Positions 45,409 to 55,628 are shown, counted from the stretch's first letter. The stretch is 64,000 nucleotides of DNA from Pedobacter westerhofensis (GCF_900182595.1 NZ_FXTN01000003.1:310001-374000); one strand, 5' to 3'. Notes: generated by a model not told the origin, from the sequence alone. Translations and numbers: made by a program.

Positions 45409-46569
45409 TTAATACTTTACATTAAGCGTAAATACCTGTGCTTCCTTCTGATCATCGGTAGCATATTTTTCCAGTTGAACACCTTTTACCCATGGTTCCT
45501 TTTTCAGTGCGTAAATCCAGTCATGGACGATATAAACATTGGCGGACTGTCCACTAATCCTGATACTGTTGTCCATGCTCAATTCGCTTAAACTCACCGC
45601 AGCAGGGACAGTCTGCCCGATCTGGTCGCATAAATAAGCATAACGTATCCCGCGATTCCACCCAATCAGCTTTACTTGGGCTTCTTTCTCTTTCACCTCA
45701 GCTTCGAGCTTCTGCCGGTCTGTGTAGCGGTCGGAGCGCTGTCCTACCTTGCCAGCGAGTTCCTGATTAGCGGCGTTGTAATAGCTAAATAATAAGAAAT
45801 TTAAAAGCAGTATCAAAAAGAAGAAAAACAGGACCAGTGTTCCAATTTGTTTGAATTTCAGCTTTGCTGTAGCCTCAAGCAGATCATTTTTAAACTCCTC
45901 CGACTCAACTGTGATCAGCTCTAACCTGTCATTCAGCAGCAACTGAAATGCAGCAGCATAGGAAAGTACAAATTGCTCGGGAATGGGCTCAATATCAATC
46001 TTCAGGTCAAAACCCGCTCTGGCTCCCTGCTCATAGGCATAATCGATCCAAGCTTTGTCTTCATCGAGTGAAAGTTGATGACCATCAAAGTTCAGGCTTT
46101 TGGCGTAGTGGTTAAGTTGAGTCAGAATATGATCCGTAACAAAGGGTCCAAGCCCCAGGAGCAGGATTTCTGCCCCTTGCTTTTTGAAAGCGGAAATCAG
46201 ACTGTCAGCGATCTCTTTCCTTACGAAGGCAACAAAAGAATATGCTGCCGAACGGAAATGCTGAACATAAAATTCCTCTGGTTTATAGCTGGGAAACAAA
46301 TTCCTTAAACTCTGTTCGGTAACCGTTTCCAGTACAGCACTTTTTTTAATCAGCACACCTTTACCCGTCAGTGTAATGGCAACAGGTCCATGTATGTCTA
46401 TGGTTTTGATCTGATTAATCCCAAGAGTGTATTCCTTTTTTGATAAAATCTGAACAAGTTTCTTTTGCAAAGAAATCTGTACTACACGGATACCGAATGT
46501 ACCATCAGCAAGGATGTTTACTTCGGCGCCTGTGCAGGCGGTGATTCCACTGTGCAACCCAAACTCCAT
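45409..46569 (-). CDS. GspL-like protein (PilM-like plus PilN-like in one chain)
   Basis: A 386-residue protein with a cytoplasmic actin-fold-like part (about 1-235; ADGTFGIRVVQIS, VAFVRKEIADSLISAFKKQG), one membrane helix (243-263), a coiled coil (about 270-300) and a periplasmic ferredoxin-like domain (VSLSELSMDNSIRISGQSAN, VHDWIYALKKEPWVKGVQLE). This is the GspL plan, in which PilM and PilN functions are joined. It would recruit the GspE ATPase to the platform. Confidence 0.78.
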   Translation of the reverse strand: MEFGLHSGITACTGAEVNILADGTFGIRVVQISLQKKLVQILSKKEYTLGINQIKTIDIHGPVAITLTGKGVLIKKSAVLETVTEQSLRNLFPSYKPEEFYVQHFRSAAYSFVAFVRKEIADSLISAFKKQGAEILLLGLGPFVTDHILTQLNHYAKSLNFDGHQLSLDEDKAWIDYAYEQGARAGFDLKIDIEPIPEQFVLSYAAAFQLLLNDRLELITVESEEFKNDLLEATAKLKFKQIGTLVLFFFFLILLLNFLLFSYYNAANQELAGKVGQRSDRYTDRQKLEAEVKEKEAQVKLIGWNRGIRYAYLCDQIGQTVPAAVSLSELSMDNSIRISGQSANVYIVHDWIYALKKEPWVKGVQLEKYATDDQKEAQVFTLNVKY

Positions 46570-46570
46570 A

Positions 46571-48544
46571 TTAATAGATAATTGTTGGTTTGATAAATAC
46601 TACTGTTACTACTTTATTGGTGGCTTTGCTCCTGCTGCTGAAAAGCCACTTGAGTATAGGAATTCTTGACAGCACAGGTACACCAGATCCGCTTTCAGAA
46701 CTCTCAGTACGTTCAATTCCTCCTAAAACAATCATGTCTTCGTTTTTTGCCCGGATGATGGATTCAAACTTACTAGTAGAAGTAGGCGGGGGTTGATTAG
46801 CGGGAGGATCGCCGACAAAATCAGATATATTCACCTTGATGGTAAGCGTAACCTGGTTATCTCCGGAAACAATAGGTTTGATATCGATATCCAAATTGGC
46901 CTCTACCGGGGTAAACTGCTGCGTAACCACCGTTTGCGTAGTAAGCGAAGGGATTACATTCTGGGTACTGGTACTGTAATATCTTTTGTTACCAATGCTA
47001 AGCTTTGCACTATGCCCGTTTAATGTGGATAGTTTAGGTACGGATTTGATATCAACATTACTGTTGGTTTCAAGCGCACTGAGCGATACATAAAAATTAG
47101 GCGTCACCCGCCCCAGGTTGATCGAATTGTTCTTGCCTAAACTGGACAGGAAACTGTTAATAGATTTGGCACCAAAGGTATAATCCAGCCCCGGAAAGAC
47201 TGTCCCTCCGGTTTTCACGCTGTCGGCCACACCTGCGCTGATACCTGTTTTGATGGCTTTCCCTTTTCGGATATCGATCATCGTCACCTCAATCAGTACC
47301 ATTGGTACCAGTTTGTCCAGTTTGCGGATATAGGATTCAATTTCGGTGATCTGGGGAGATGATCCGGATAACAGGATGGTGTTCTGCTCCCTGAATTCTT
47401 TAATCTCAACCCCTCTTTTCCATTCTGCAGGGATCATATTCTGGATCGTATCCAGTGAACGGTTCTGCAGCTGGATAATTTTATGGGCCCGCAGCCCTTC
47501 TGTTTTACGATCGCCAATTAAATAAACCCCATTTTCCTGACGGTAGGTATAGTCCGTGCCGTTAAAGATTGCGGAGAGCAAATCTTCATAGCTGATATCA
47601 TTTACCCGCATCGTGATGCCGCCCTTGATATCTGAATATAGAAAATAACTTGCATTGACTTCCTGGGCACCTGTCTTGATCACATCAGACATATTTACAT
47701 TGAGCGCATCAACGCTGAGCAGTTTCCTGCCAGCAACTGTGCGGCTCTGCAGGCGAAAATTATTGCCTGTACTTTGTGCACCTACTGGTCTCAGGTTCCT
47801 TCTCACAGAAGTGTTTTTATCTGCGTTGATATACAATTCCTCATCATCAGTCAATGCCTGAAAGACGTAAACATTATCGTTGGTCTTCACCAGTTTGAGA
47901 TCATTAGTGAATGCCAGCTTTTCAAGTGCTGTTTCAAAAGGTGCATCTGAGAAAAAGGCAGTAACCTTTTTGTTGAGCAAAGCATTGGGTACGGCTACAT
48001 TTTTACCGGAGATCATTGTGATTTTGCGCGCAACCTGGGATAGGGTATCGTTATTGAGCTCCAGGCTTAAAGTATTATTAGGGCGATCATATCTGGCATT
48101 AATCTCCCGCAGTGGAATCACCAGTCTGGGCTCCGGGCTTTTGGTAACAGACATGATTGAGCCGATCAGGTTAATATCCAGATTGTATTCTTTGGTTAAA
48201 AATACCAGCACATTCAGCGCTGTTTCGTTGGTGAAATTGTTAAAGATCTTAAAATTGAGCTGAGGATCAATATTGATATTCAGGTTATTCGCCTGGGCCA
48301 GGGCACGAAGGAACTCCTGCGCAGATACCCCGGAAACATTCATCTGCACCTTCTGGTTCAATCCCGGGACAGTAATGGACAGGTTATTTAATCTTTCGCG
48401 TACCACCCTAACTCTCTCGTTGGCTGCTTGTGTTTGCTCCTGCGTTTGGGCAGAAACTATAACGCTATGGCAAAGGATCAAAAGGATACCACAAAGTATA
48501 ATTTTATTAAGAAATTGAAAGCGCGGGTATAAGTTCCTCATCAA
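46571..48544 (-). CDS. gspD: Secretin GspD/PilQ-like outer-membrane channel
   Basis: A 657-residue protein: signal peptide (cut near VSAQ), an STN/N0-like domain (VNVSGVSAQEF-type, about 60-120), further N-domains, and the secretin domain (about 400-657) with VLIEVTMIDIRKG, SNVDIKSVPKLSTLNGHSAK, and the end KNEDMIVLGGIERTES, GVPVLSRIPILKWLFSS. It would form the outer-membrane gate. A C-terminal S-domain is absent, so a pilotin of the classical type may not be used. It overlaps gspE by four bases. Confidence 0.93.
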   Translation of the reverse strand: MMRNLYPRFQFLNKIILCGILLILCHSVIVSAQTQEQTQAANERVRVVRERLNNLSITVPGLNQKVQMNVSGVSAQEFLRALAQANNLNINIDPQLNFKIFNNFTNETALNVLVFLTKEYNLDINLIGSIMSVTKSPEPRLVIPLREINARYDRPNNTLSLELNNDTLSQVARKITMISGKNVAVPNALLNKKVTAFFSDAPFETALEKLAFTNDLKLVKTNDNVYVFQALTDDEELYINADKNTSVRRNLRPVGAQSTGNNFRLQSRTVAGRKLLSVDALNVNMSDVIKTGAQEVNASYFLYSDIKGGITMRVNDISYEDLLSAIFNGTDYTYRQENGVYLIGDRKTEGLRAHKIIQLQNRSLDTIQNMIPAEWKRGVEIKEFREQNTILLSGSSPQITEIESYIRKLDKLVPMVLIEVTMIDIRKGKAIKTGISAGVADSVKTGGTVFPGLDYTFGAKSINSFLSSLGKNNSINLGRVTPNFYVSLSALETNSNVDIKSVPKLSTLNGHSAKLSIGNKRYYSTSTQNVIPSLTTQTVVTQQFTPVEANLDIDIKPIVSGDNQVTLTIKVNISDFVGDPPANQPPPTSTSKFESIIRAKNEDMIVLGGIERTESSESGSGVPVLSRIPILKWLFSSRSKATNKVVTVVFIKPTIIY

Positions 48545-49956
48545 TTGGTAAAAAGTAGTGGGTAAATTTCTTCGATAGTTGTCTGGCCATTGGCAAATAA
48601 TGCGAAAGCATTTTCCCCCAATGTTTTAATCCCCCGTTCTGCCAGCAGCGGGTTGATATATAAATTACCCTGTTTGATTTCGTGGCTGAGCTCATGATCT
48701 AAAGGGATGACTTCGTAAACTGCTTTTCTTCCACTATATCCGGTATGATAACATTTGTCACAACCCTTAGCCAGATAATGCCGACTGATCGGGGCAAAAG
48801 GCTTAAACTGTTTGGGGTACAGGGAAGCATCAAAGGGCGCTTCCTCTTTACAATTATTGCACAGTAAACGAAGAAGCCGCTGTGCTACCGACGTATTAAG
48901 GGTGTTGGCAACTAAAAATGGTGGAATGCCCATATCCATTAAACGCGAGACTGTACCCCAGGCTGAATTGGTGTGCACAGTTGATAAAACAAGGTGACCT
49001 GTAAGGGCTGCCCTGATTGCCATGTTGGCCGTTTCAGGATCACGGATCTCCCCCACCATAATCACATCAGGATCCTGCCGCAGGAAAGTCCGCAGCGCAG
49101 AGGCGAATGTAAGTCCGATGCTTTCTTTGAGCTGTACCTGGTTAATGCCCTGCAGGGTGTATTCTATCGGATCTTCAATGGTAAGTATATTCCTGGTTTC
49201 TTTATTGAGGTATTTAAGGGTTGCGTACAAGGTCGTTGTTTTTCCGGAACCTGTCGGCCCGCTGATAAGTATGATACCATTGGGCCTTTTAATTCCCTGC
49301 ATATAGTTCTCCAGATCAAAGTCGGAAAAACCAACATGTTTCAGGTCGATGTTCGCTGCATTGTTATTTAATAAACGCAGAACCACTTTTTCGCCATGCA
49401 AGGTAGGTAAAATGGATACCCGAATATCAAATTGCTCCTCGTTCATCTTAAAGTTGATCCTTCCATCCTGGGGCAGGCGTTTCTCCGCGATATCCAGATT
49501 GGCCATAATTTTGATCTTATTGATTAGTGCGGGATAGTCACTTTTTTTAAGTACATACCGCTCCACCATCATGCCGTCAATTCTAATCCTTACACGACAG
49601 CGCTCTTCGTAAATTTCAATATGGATATCACTACTTTTTAAAGTCCGGGCTTCACGGATCAGGTCATTCAGGAACCCGTCGCCCTCAATAGCCAGGGTCA
49701 TTTTAGCAAACTGATGCTGCCCGTTTTCTTTAGGATAGTGCAGGTTGAGCAACTGACTGATCGTGGCTGCTGGCTGGGGATCAAGGATGATCCGTTTTCC
49801 AAGCACAATCTCCAGTTCATCAGACAAGCTGATTATATTTTCAGATTCATCACACAATAGAATCAGTCCTGTGTCATCGTTGAGCTTAGGCAGGATCCGA
49901 TAATGCCAGGCCTGCTCTTTGCTAAATACATTTAAATAGGCTGGGTTAAAATCCAT
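48541..49956 (-). CDS. gspE: GspE/PilB assembly ATPase
   Basis: A 471-residue ATPase. It has an N-terminal GspE domain, a Walker A GPTGSGKT (233-240), the Asp box (IEDPIEYTLQGINQVQ), Walker B-type DPDVIMVGEIRDPE (296-308), the His box LTGHLVLSTVHTN (318-330) and four cysteines (366, 369, 399, 402) in a CNNC/CDKC zinc clip typical of GspE/PilB. It powers pseudopilus assembly. It overlaps both flanking genes (4 and 11 bases). No PilT retraction ATPase is present, which favours a secretion or non-retracting role. Confidence 0.95.
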   Translation of the reverse strand: MDFNPAYLNVFSKEQAWHYRILPKLNDDTGLILLCDESENIISLSDELEIVLGKRIILDPQPAATISQLLNLHYPKENGQHQFAKMTLAIEGDGFLNDLIREARTLKSSDIHIEIYEERCRVRIRIDGMMVERYVLKKSDYPALINKIKIMANLDIAEKRLPQDGRINFKMNEEQFDIRVSILPTLHGEKVVLRLLNNNAANIDLKHVGFSDFDLENYMQGIKRPNGIILISGPTGSGKTTTLYATLKYLNKETRNILTIEDPIEYTLQGINQVQLKESIGLTFASALRTFLRQDPDVIMVGEIRDPETANMAIRAALTGHLVLSTVHTNSAWGTVSRLMDMGIPPFLVANTLNTSVAQRLLRLLCNNCKEEAPFDASLYPKQFKPFAPISRHYLAKGCDKCYHTGYSGRKAVYEVIPLDHELSHEIKQGNLYINPLLAERGIKTLGENAFALFANGQTTIEEIYPLLFTN

Positions 49957-50458
49957 AGATCCATGAATCAGTATAAGGTTGCAAATTTGGGTTGATCACT
50001 GAGACAATGAGTATCATACTGAGCAATAATGCCTGTAATCCCGCCAGTGGTATTTCCGGATTAGCATTCTTTTGCACTATCCGCCGGGCGATGGTGTATA
50101 TCAGAATCAGAATTAAGCTTGCGATATAAAACAGGATGTAATTTGCAGGAGATAAATAGAAAGCAATTGCCCATAAAAAAAGAATATCTCCCAGTCCAAG
50201 GTAATTTCTGGTGATGTTTACAATTTGTTTGTGCTTCAGCGAAAGATATCCCCAAAGTGCAAATAGCTGAATCCCAAAAAAAGCAAGTGCCCATAAGCTT
50301 TGTATCAGAGCGTCCTTCCAGGTGGCATTATCCAGTTTCAAAATAAACATTGATATGGCAAGCAAAGGAAAGCAGATCCAGTATACAGCACGGTAACGCA
50401 TATCCTGATAACAGATAAAGCCCAGGCAGAGAAGAACGAAGAGCGTTAAGAATAACAT
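49946..50458 (-). CDS. Type A24 prepilin peptidase, catalytic domain only
   Basis: A 170-residue polytopic membrane protein. The two catalytic aspartates of the family are visible: YQDMRYRAVYW (Asp 19) and NYLGLGDILF (Asp 91, GxGD). The N-terminal methyltransferase part of PilD, with its four cysteines, is missing. Such short peptidases cleave but would not N-methylate. It would process the three pseudopilins of this operon. It overlaps gspG by one base (TAATG at 50456-50460) and gspE by 11. Confidence 0.85.
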   Translation of the reverse strand: MLFLTLFVLLCLGFICYQDMRYRAVYWICFPLLAISMFILKLDNATWKDALIQSLWALAFFGIQLFALWGYLSLKHKQIVNITRNYLGLGDILFLWAIAFYLSPANYILFYIASLILILIYTIARRIVQKNANPEIPLAGLQALLLSMILIVSVINPNLQPYTDSWIYGF

Positions 50459-50877
50459 TAATCCGGGGTTACTTCTTTAAGATTCTTATCCTGATCTATT
50501 TCCCAAACATTAAAGGTGCCATCGCCATCAAAATCGGCTACTGCCGTTGCCCTAGCCAGAAAACCAGTATTGGTAGCACTAACGATTGTTATCTTATAAT
50601 TTGCTTTACCATCTTTTCCGTCGGTGGTCAGTTTTTCCTGTATAAATCCAATTTCTGTCAGATCAGTGCTGTATTTGGATTTTTCGTAGAAGAAGCTTTT
50701 TTCTAAAGTGGATAGGTGTTCCAGTTGGATCTTGGCTTCAGTGGTCTTTGCCTTGGTAATTAAAGGCAATAGATTGGGCAAGGCCAAAAGAACAAGGATT
50801 CCGATAATAACAAGCACTACAAGAATTTCTGTAAGTGTGTAAGCCTTAACTTTTCTATTTAAAATCATTGAATTCAT
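50458..50877 (-). CDS. gspG: Major pseudopilin GspG-like
   Basis: A 139-residue protein with leader MILNRKVKAYTLTEILVVLV, cleaved after Ala 12 with Glu at +5, then a long hydrophobic helix (LVIIGILVLLALPNLLPLI). The C-terminus has DFDGDGTFNVWEIDQDKNL, an acidic loop that matches the calcium-binding end of GspG pseudopilins. It is the first gene of the operon, so the promoter should lie in 50878-51056. Met 1 or Met 4 could be the start. Confidence 0.92.
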   Translation of the reverse strand: MNSMILNRKVKAYTLTEILVVLVIIGILVLLALPNLLPLITKAKTTEAKIQLEHLSTLEKSFFYEKSKYSTDLTEIGFIQEKLTTDGKDGKANYKITIVSATNTGFLARATAVADFDGDGTFNVWEIDQDKNLKEVTPD

Positions 50878-51056
50878 TGGAGACGTTTAATTCTTCTAAT
50901 TTAACACATTCCCCGAAGATAATTAAATATTTTTGAGTTAATTTACGCTTGCGATAATCGCAGGAATATTATTGAATATAAAAACTCCAATTCTTCACTA
51001 CATAAGAACAGATAGATTTGCTAATAGTTAAGTTCAGCACCAAATCCATTTTCTAA

Positions 51057-51842
51057 TTAGGGAGCGAGAATTCGAGGTTTGTTATTAGCTTCGATCTTAT
51101 TCATACGCTCTTTGAGACTATCTAATTCTTTATCTTTATCAATTAAATAGAGGGTTAACTCTTCAATTTTTTTTAATAACCTTGCATTCATGTCTCCAAG
51201 CTCCACTCCTTTTGATTTAACTTCCTCTGCAGAAGGAATTCCAGGTAAATGACCAGTATTTTTAATTTGCACTGCAATCTCCTTAAGCGATGGTCTCCCA
51301 TAATCATCCTTAAAAACATAGTCAGGCCAGTTTTTATTTTCAACTTTTATTTCGACCGCACGTATAGTTCCATTTACAGATAGTCTTTCAGATAAGTTTT
51401 TTGTACCGGGACCGATTCCAACATTCCCGTTTTTGCCAATGTACATTCTATGTGTCAAATCACCACCATCTGACGTTGCAAATGCTATACCTCCAGAAGC
51501 ATTTGTGGTAGCATCACCTTCCTGATAACAAGCAATATATGCCATGGCTTTCGATGCTTGAGAATTCTTAGAAATCCATGTTAATGTACCAGCCGAACCT
51601 CCATTCAATACAGACCCCGTACTTAGTACGAGGTGCGATTGGCTATTCAAGACCGTATTAGGGTTGAATATTTCTAGTACTTTATTATTTCCTCCATGCA
51701 CATAACTGGATGGAATTTGTGTACCAATACCAACACTGCCACTATTTAAGGTAAATAAATCGATACCTTGATTTTGCCACTGAGCATTTGAGGCGGAACT
51801 TAAACCTAAAGAAGAAAGAATTAGCAAATAGATTTTTTTCAT
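51057..51842 (-). CDS. GNVGIGT-family surface protein
   Basis: A 261-residue protein: signal peptide (MKKIYLLILSSLGLSSASNAQ), SGSVGIGTQIP, a beta-rich body, KNGNVGIGPGTKNLSERLSV, then NWPDYVFKD, TGHLPGIPS, LGDMNARLLKK, IEELTLYLID and a coiled coil. It lies upstream of the gspG operon in the same direction, with 179 bases between, and is divergent from RHS cassette 3. Confidence 0.86.
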   Translation of the reverse strand: MKKIYLLILSSLGLSSASNAQWQNQGIDLFTLNSGSVGIGTQIPSSYVHGGNNKVLEIFNPNTVLNSQSHLVLSTGSVLNGGSAGTLTWISKNSQASKAMAYIACYQEGDATTNASGGIAFATSDGGDLTHRMYIGKNGNVGIGPGTKNLSERLSVNGTIRAVEIKVENKNWPDYVFKDDYGRPSLKEIAVQIKNTGHLPGIPSAEEVKSKGVELGDMNARLLKKIEELTLYLIDKDKELDSLKERMNKIEANNKPRILAP

Positions 51843-52238
51843 TATTGAGAGAAGTTAATTTCAGTAAATATAAATAATAGTACGAACATTCTTAATGTAT
51901 TAATTTTATACACAACTTATTTCTAAATTTCCAAGTTAGGTAAGTTCAATAGGAAAATTTAAAATATAGATAAGTATTTTTACATTGTTACTTTAGAAAT
52001 TAAATGTGGTTTGAGGTTTTTTATATTTTAAATAATCAATTTATAAAAATTATTTAAGAAATTTTCTTGTTTTTAAAAATAAATATATTCATTTTTAAAA
52101 ACAAATATTACTGTGTTGATTAGTGCTCTTAACTCCTTCATGCGCTGGTTTGTATATTCCGCTATTGCTAATGTTAAATAGTGAGTAGCTGTTTGGAAGC
52201 ATCAATATGTATTTAATGCTAATAATTATAAGTGACCG
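51843..52238. other. Divergent intergenic region between surface protein and A3
   Basis: About 396 strongly AT-rich bases that must hold the promoters of both divergent units. I see no gene, no clear -7/-33 pair and no strong hairpin. Confidence 0.5.
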
Positions 52239-55200
52239 ATGAAAATGAATTGCTCAACGACTTTTAGCTTTGATAAAAGTCTTTTATACCTCCACTGCTT
52301 TCTGACGCTGTTTCTGTTAGAAACGTATTGTGCACAATCACAGACTGTACCTATACCTTCAAGAGAAGTTGGGACGGCGGTAATCCCCCCATCCCCAGAT
52401 GCAATGGCGCTAGGAAAATATGGGTTGATACCTGTAAGCCTTTATACTGGAGTGCCAGATATAGCAATCAATCTTGGAACTGCCGAGGGTAAGGATATTT
52501 CGGTACCAATAAGTTTAAATTACCACAACAACGGTCTTAAGTCTTTTGAAAAAGCTTCATCAGTAGGGCTGGGATGGACATTAAATGCTGGAGGTGTTAT
52601 TACGCGGATTATTAGAGATAAAGTAGATGAACTGACGCCGTCTCAATATCGTTATGATCATAGTATCGACAATTACAGTGCGTCAGGAAACGTTAATCTC
52701 GAGAATGTCCAAGTTTACCTTGAAGGTGCGACGTATTTCGGTACATACGATACAGAGCCAGATATTTATGTATATAATTTTGGTGAATATTCTGGTAGTT
52801 TTATGTTTTTTAAGGATAAGATTTACCAATTCCCATACCGAAAATTGAAAATTACGGGAACTTCGTCTGGCCCATTTACTATAACCACTGAAAAAGGCAA
52901 TGTCTATACTTTTAGTACTACAGAGACCAGTACACCAAAAAATAGTTCAACATCATCATATTCTATTCCGACTCATATCTCATCCTGGTATTTAACGAGT
53001 ATTCAGCCACCGGACAAAAAGGAAATTATTAGTTTTTCGTATGCCGGTGGTGACCCCATAATTATGCATGGATCTTCAAGTCAGAGTTATCTGAAAAAGG
53101 CCATCGGAAATTCAGTCTTGGAACAAAAATCTTCGTCATTGCCTACCACCATCAATGCAATACACCTGAGTAGTATTTCTACTTCGAAGATGACGGTTAA
53201 TTTTAATACACAAACAGTTGCTCGTACAGATATTGATGGTAATGCTTATGCTATTGACAATGTGTCGTTCGTGAATAATCTTGGAAGTACCATTAATAAA
53301 TTTAAATTCAATTATGGCTATTTTGGGGCTGGGCATATGCTGGCTTCCCCGTTGAAATTGTTGAATGTAATAGAAGATTATGAGAACTCAAAGAAAACAC
53401 ATTCGTTTGAGTACAATGATGCGGCAACTTTTCCGGTTTTAACTGATGCAGTAGATCATTGGGGTTATGTGAACGGAAGTACCAGTCCAAACATTATTAT
53501 ACCTAATACAATTGTTAATGGCGGTGCAAACAGAGAGCCGAGCGGGTCATTGTTGGGGATGTTAACAAAGGTAACTTATCCGACAGGTGGTGAGACGAGA
53601 TTTGAATATGAACCAAATATGTATTTCACAGGCAAGAATTACGTCCAAAAAGCTACAACCGTTGCCGGTGACCTTTTTAGATCAAACGCGTCGGATAATA
53701 CTCTACTATTATATAGTAATACGTTCAAGTTGGCTTACAAGCAAGATGTTACAGTCTCATACAGGCGTAATCCGAAAGAAGCAACCAGTAGCGATCCCAA
53801 TGCACCAAATGGACCCAATGCATTAACAAAAAATATTGAGCCTGAGGTAACAATAACACCTGTGGATGGTACTTCCGGCGTTACGAGAAAATTTCTGATC
53901 AATTATAACTATCAAAATTCAGGAATTCTTGAAACTGTAAACCTTCCTGCTGGCGACTACCAGATTGATGTGAAGTGCGACTCAAAAGAGTTAAGTGTAA
54001 ATGGGTATGTTGGATATTCCTATTCCACAAATATTCCAATTGAAGGCGTAGCTGGTCCCGGTCAACGAATAAAAAGAATTCTTAGTTTTTCCAATACACC
54101 TGGTCAAACATCGCCATCATTGACAAAAAGTTACTCTTATGTGGACGACCTAGGCTTTTCTACGGGAGTATTGGTAAAGGGCGTTGATTATCTCACTAAC
54201 CCTAGTTATAAGGTCGTAACTTATTCACTCACTTTGCCTTCTAATGATGAATATCAAGTTTATAGTTCATCTATTTCCGCCACATTATCTGACCTCTTGA
54301 ACCAGGAGATGTATTATAAACAAGTGGACGAAAATGATGTTTCAGCTGTTGATACTTTAAAGAGTAGAAGTAAGTTTATATCTTATCTGAATGCATATGA
54401 TTACTTAATGACTGATGTAAGGCTGAGTGAAAAGACTGATTATAAAAAGACCAGCTCTGGTTATTCTGCCATTTTAAAAAATCAGTATACTTATGGGCTC
54501 AAATTAGACACGGTATTTTCTGCTTTAAAACCAATTCAAACTATTCAGGCTATAGTTCAAAGTGGTGCCGGACCTGAAAGAATGAGAAATTTTAACTGGA
54601 AATGGTATCAATTATATCCTTCTGCGTGGGTATACAATACATCTAACACGATTACATCATACGCTGACAGTGACTCTACTATTGTAAGGAATACATTCGT
54701 AAATGATATCCGTAAAACCCATAATCTTTTACAGCGAAATGAGGAATTGTCTAACGGATATCAAAGACTTACTAAATACAAATATCCAGAAAATTATAGT
54801 TCGAGAGTAATGGGTTCATTGCTTGATGCTCATGTTGTATCGCCTGTTATTGAGCAGCAAAGCTGGCTGAAGAAGTCCGCTACAGATTCTGTATTGACGG
54901 CAGGAACCATTACTGAATACGATAATTCTGTTTATAAGCCCAAAAATGAATATAAATTAGAATTGACTAGTCCGAGTGCCGGACCTAATCAGGAATCGAT
55001 CACCGCAGATGGATTTTTTGATTCGATAATTAGTGACTCAAAATATGTTAACAGAGCTCAGTATACATACGACAGTAATAGTGGAAATATCCTCTCCCAA
55101 GATTTGTTGAATAGAAGTTCTGAACAAAATGTAAGCTATATTTGGGGGTATGATGGTAATTATCCTATCGCTAAATGCTTTAATGGAGCTCCGTCTGACT

Positions 55201-55616
55201 TTAAATTTTTAAGTTTTGAAGAAGGTGGAAACGGTACTATTGCCGGCAGCGGACATACTGGTAGTCATTACTATAGTGGAGATTATTCATTAAATTTTTC
55301 ATTACCAAATAGCGCCAAAAAATATCTTTATAGTTTTTGGTATCTGCAAAGTGGAAAGTGGGTTTTTTCAGGGGAATCAGAGTATACGGGTCCCACGACT
55401 CTAACTTTAGGAGATGCTATTGATGATGTGAAGATTTATCCTAATGACGGGCAAATGAGTACTTACACGTATTATCCAGGTGTTGGATTGACAAGTTCAA
55501 CCGATGTGAAGGATAATACTACGTTTTATCAGTATGATGCCTCACAACGATTAATCAACATACTTGATCAAAATGGTAATATTATTAAGAACATTGATTA
55601 CCACTACAGGCCATAA
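52239..55616 (+). CDS. RHS cassette A-protein 3 (SpvB/TcB-like)
   Basis: A 1125-residue exported protein: signal peptide (YLHCFLTLFLLETYCAQS), LGKYGLIPVSLYTGVPDIAI, SVPISLNYHNNGLK, VGLGWTLNAGGVITRI (about 55-125). Near the end is the beta-sandwich-like insert seen in A2 (FEEGGNGTIAGSGHTGSHYY, SFWYLQSGKWVFSG) and a final YD strand set (TTFYQYDASQRLINILDQNG). It is 12 bases upstream of B3. The A-proteins are much less alike than the B1/B2 cores. Confidence 0.83.
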   Translation: MKMNCSTTFSFDKSLLYLHCFLTLFLLETYCAQSQTVPIPSREVGTAVIPPSPDAMALGKYGLIPVSLYTGVPDIAINLGTAEGKDISVPISLNYHNNGLKSFEKASSVGLGWTLNAGGVITRIIRDKVDELTPSQYRYDHSIDNYSASGNVNLENVQVYLEGATYFGTYDTEPDIYVYNFGEYSGSFMFFKDKIYQFPYRKLKITGTSSGPFTITTEKGNVYTFSTTETSTPKNSSTSSYSIPTHISSWYLTSIQPPDKKEIISFSYAGGDPIIMHGSSSQSYLKKAIGNSVLEQKSSSLPTTINAIHLSSISTSKMTVNFNTQTVARTDIDGNAYAIDNVSFVNNLGSTINKFKFNYGYFGAGHMLASPLKLLNVIEDYENSKKTHSFEYNDAATFPVLTDAVDHWGYVNGSTSPNIIIPNTIVNGGANREPSGSLLGMLTKVTYPTGGETRFEYEPNMYFTGKNYVQKATTVAGDLFRSNASDNTLLLYSNTFKLAYKQDVTVSYRRNPKEATSSDPNAPNGPNALTKNIEPEVTITPVDGTSGVTRKFLINYNYQNSGILETVNLPAGDYQIDVKCDSKELSVNGYVGYSYSTNIPIEGVAGPGQRIKRILSFSNTPGQTSPSLTKSYSYVDDLGFSTGVLVKGVDYLTNPSYKVVTYSLTLPSNDEYQVYSSSISATLSDLLNQEMYYKQVDENDVSAVDTLKSRSKFISYLNAYDYLMTDVRLSEKTDYKKTSSGYSAILKNQYTYGLKLDTVFSALKPIQTIQAIVQSGAGPERMRNFNWKWYQLYPSAWVYNTSNTITSYADSDSTIVRNTFVNDIRKTHNLLQRNEELSNGYQRLTKYKYPENYSSRVMGSLLDAHVVSPVIEQQSWLKKSATDSVLTAGTITEYDNSVYKPKNEYKLELTSPSAGPNQESITADGFFDSIISDSKYVNRAQYTYDSNSGNILSQDLLNRSSEQNVSYIWGYDGNYPIAKCFNGAPSDFKFLSFEEGGNGTIAGSGHTGSHYYSGDYSLNFSLPNSAKKYLYSFWYLQSGKWVFSGESEYTGPTTLTLGDAIDDVKIYPNDGQMSTYTYYPGVGLTSSTDVKDNTTFYQYDASQRLINILDQNGNIIKNIDYHYRP

Positions 55617-55628
55617 TACAACGCTCCG

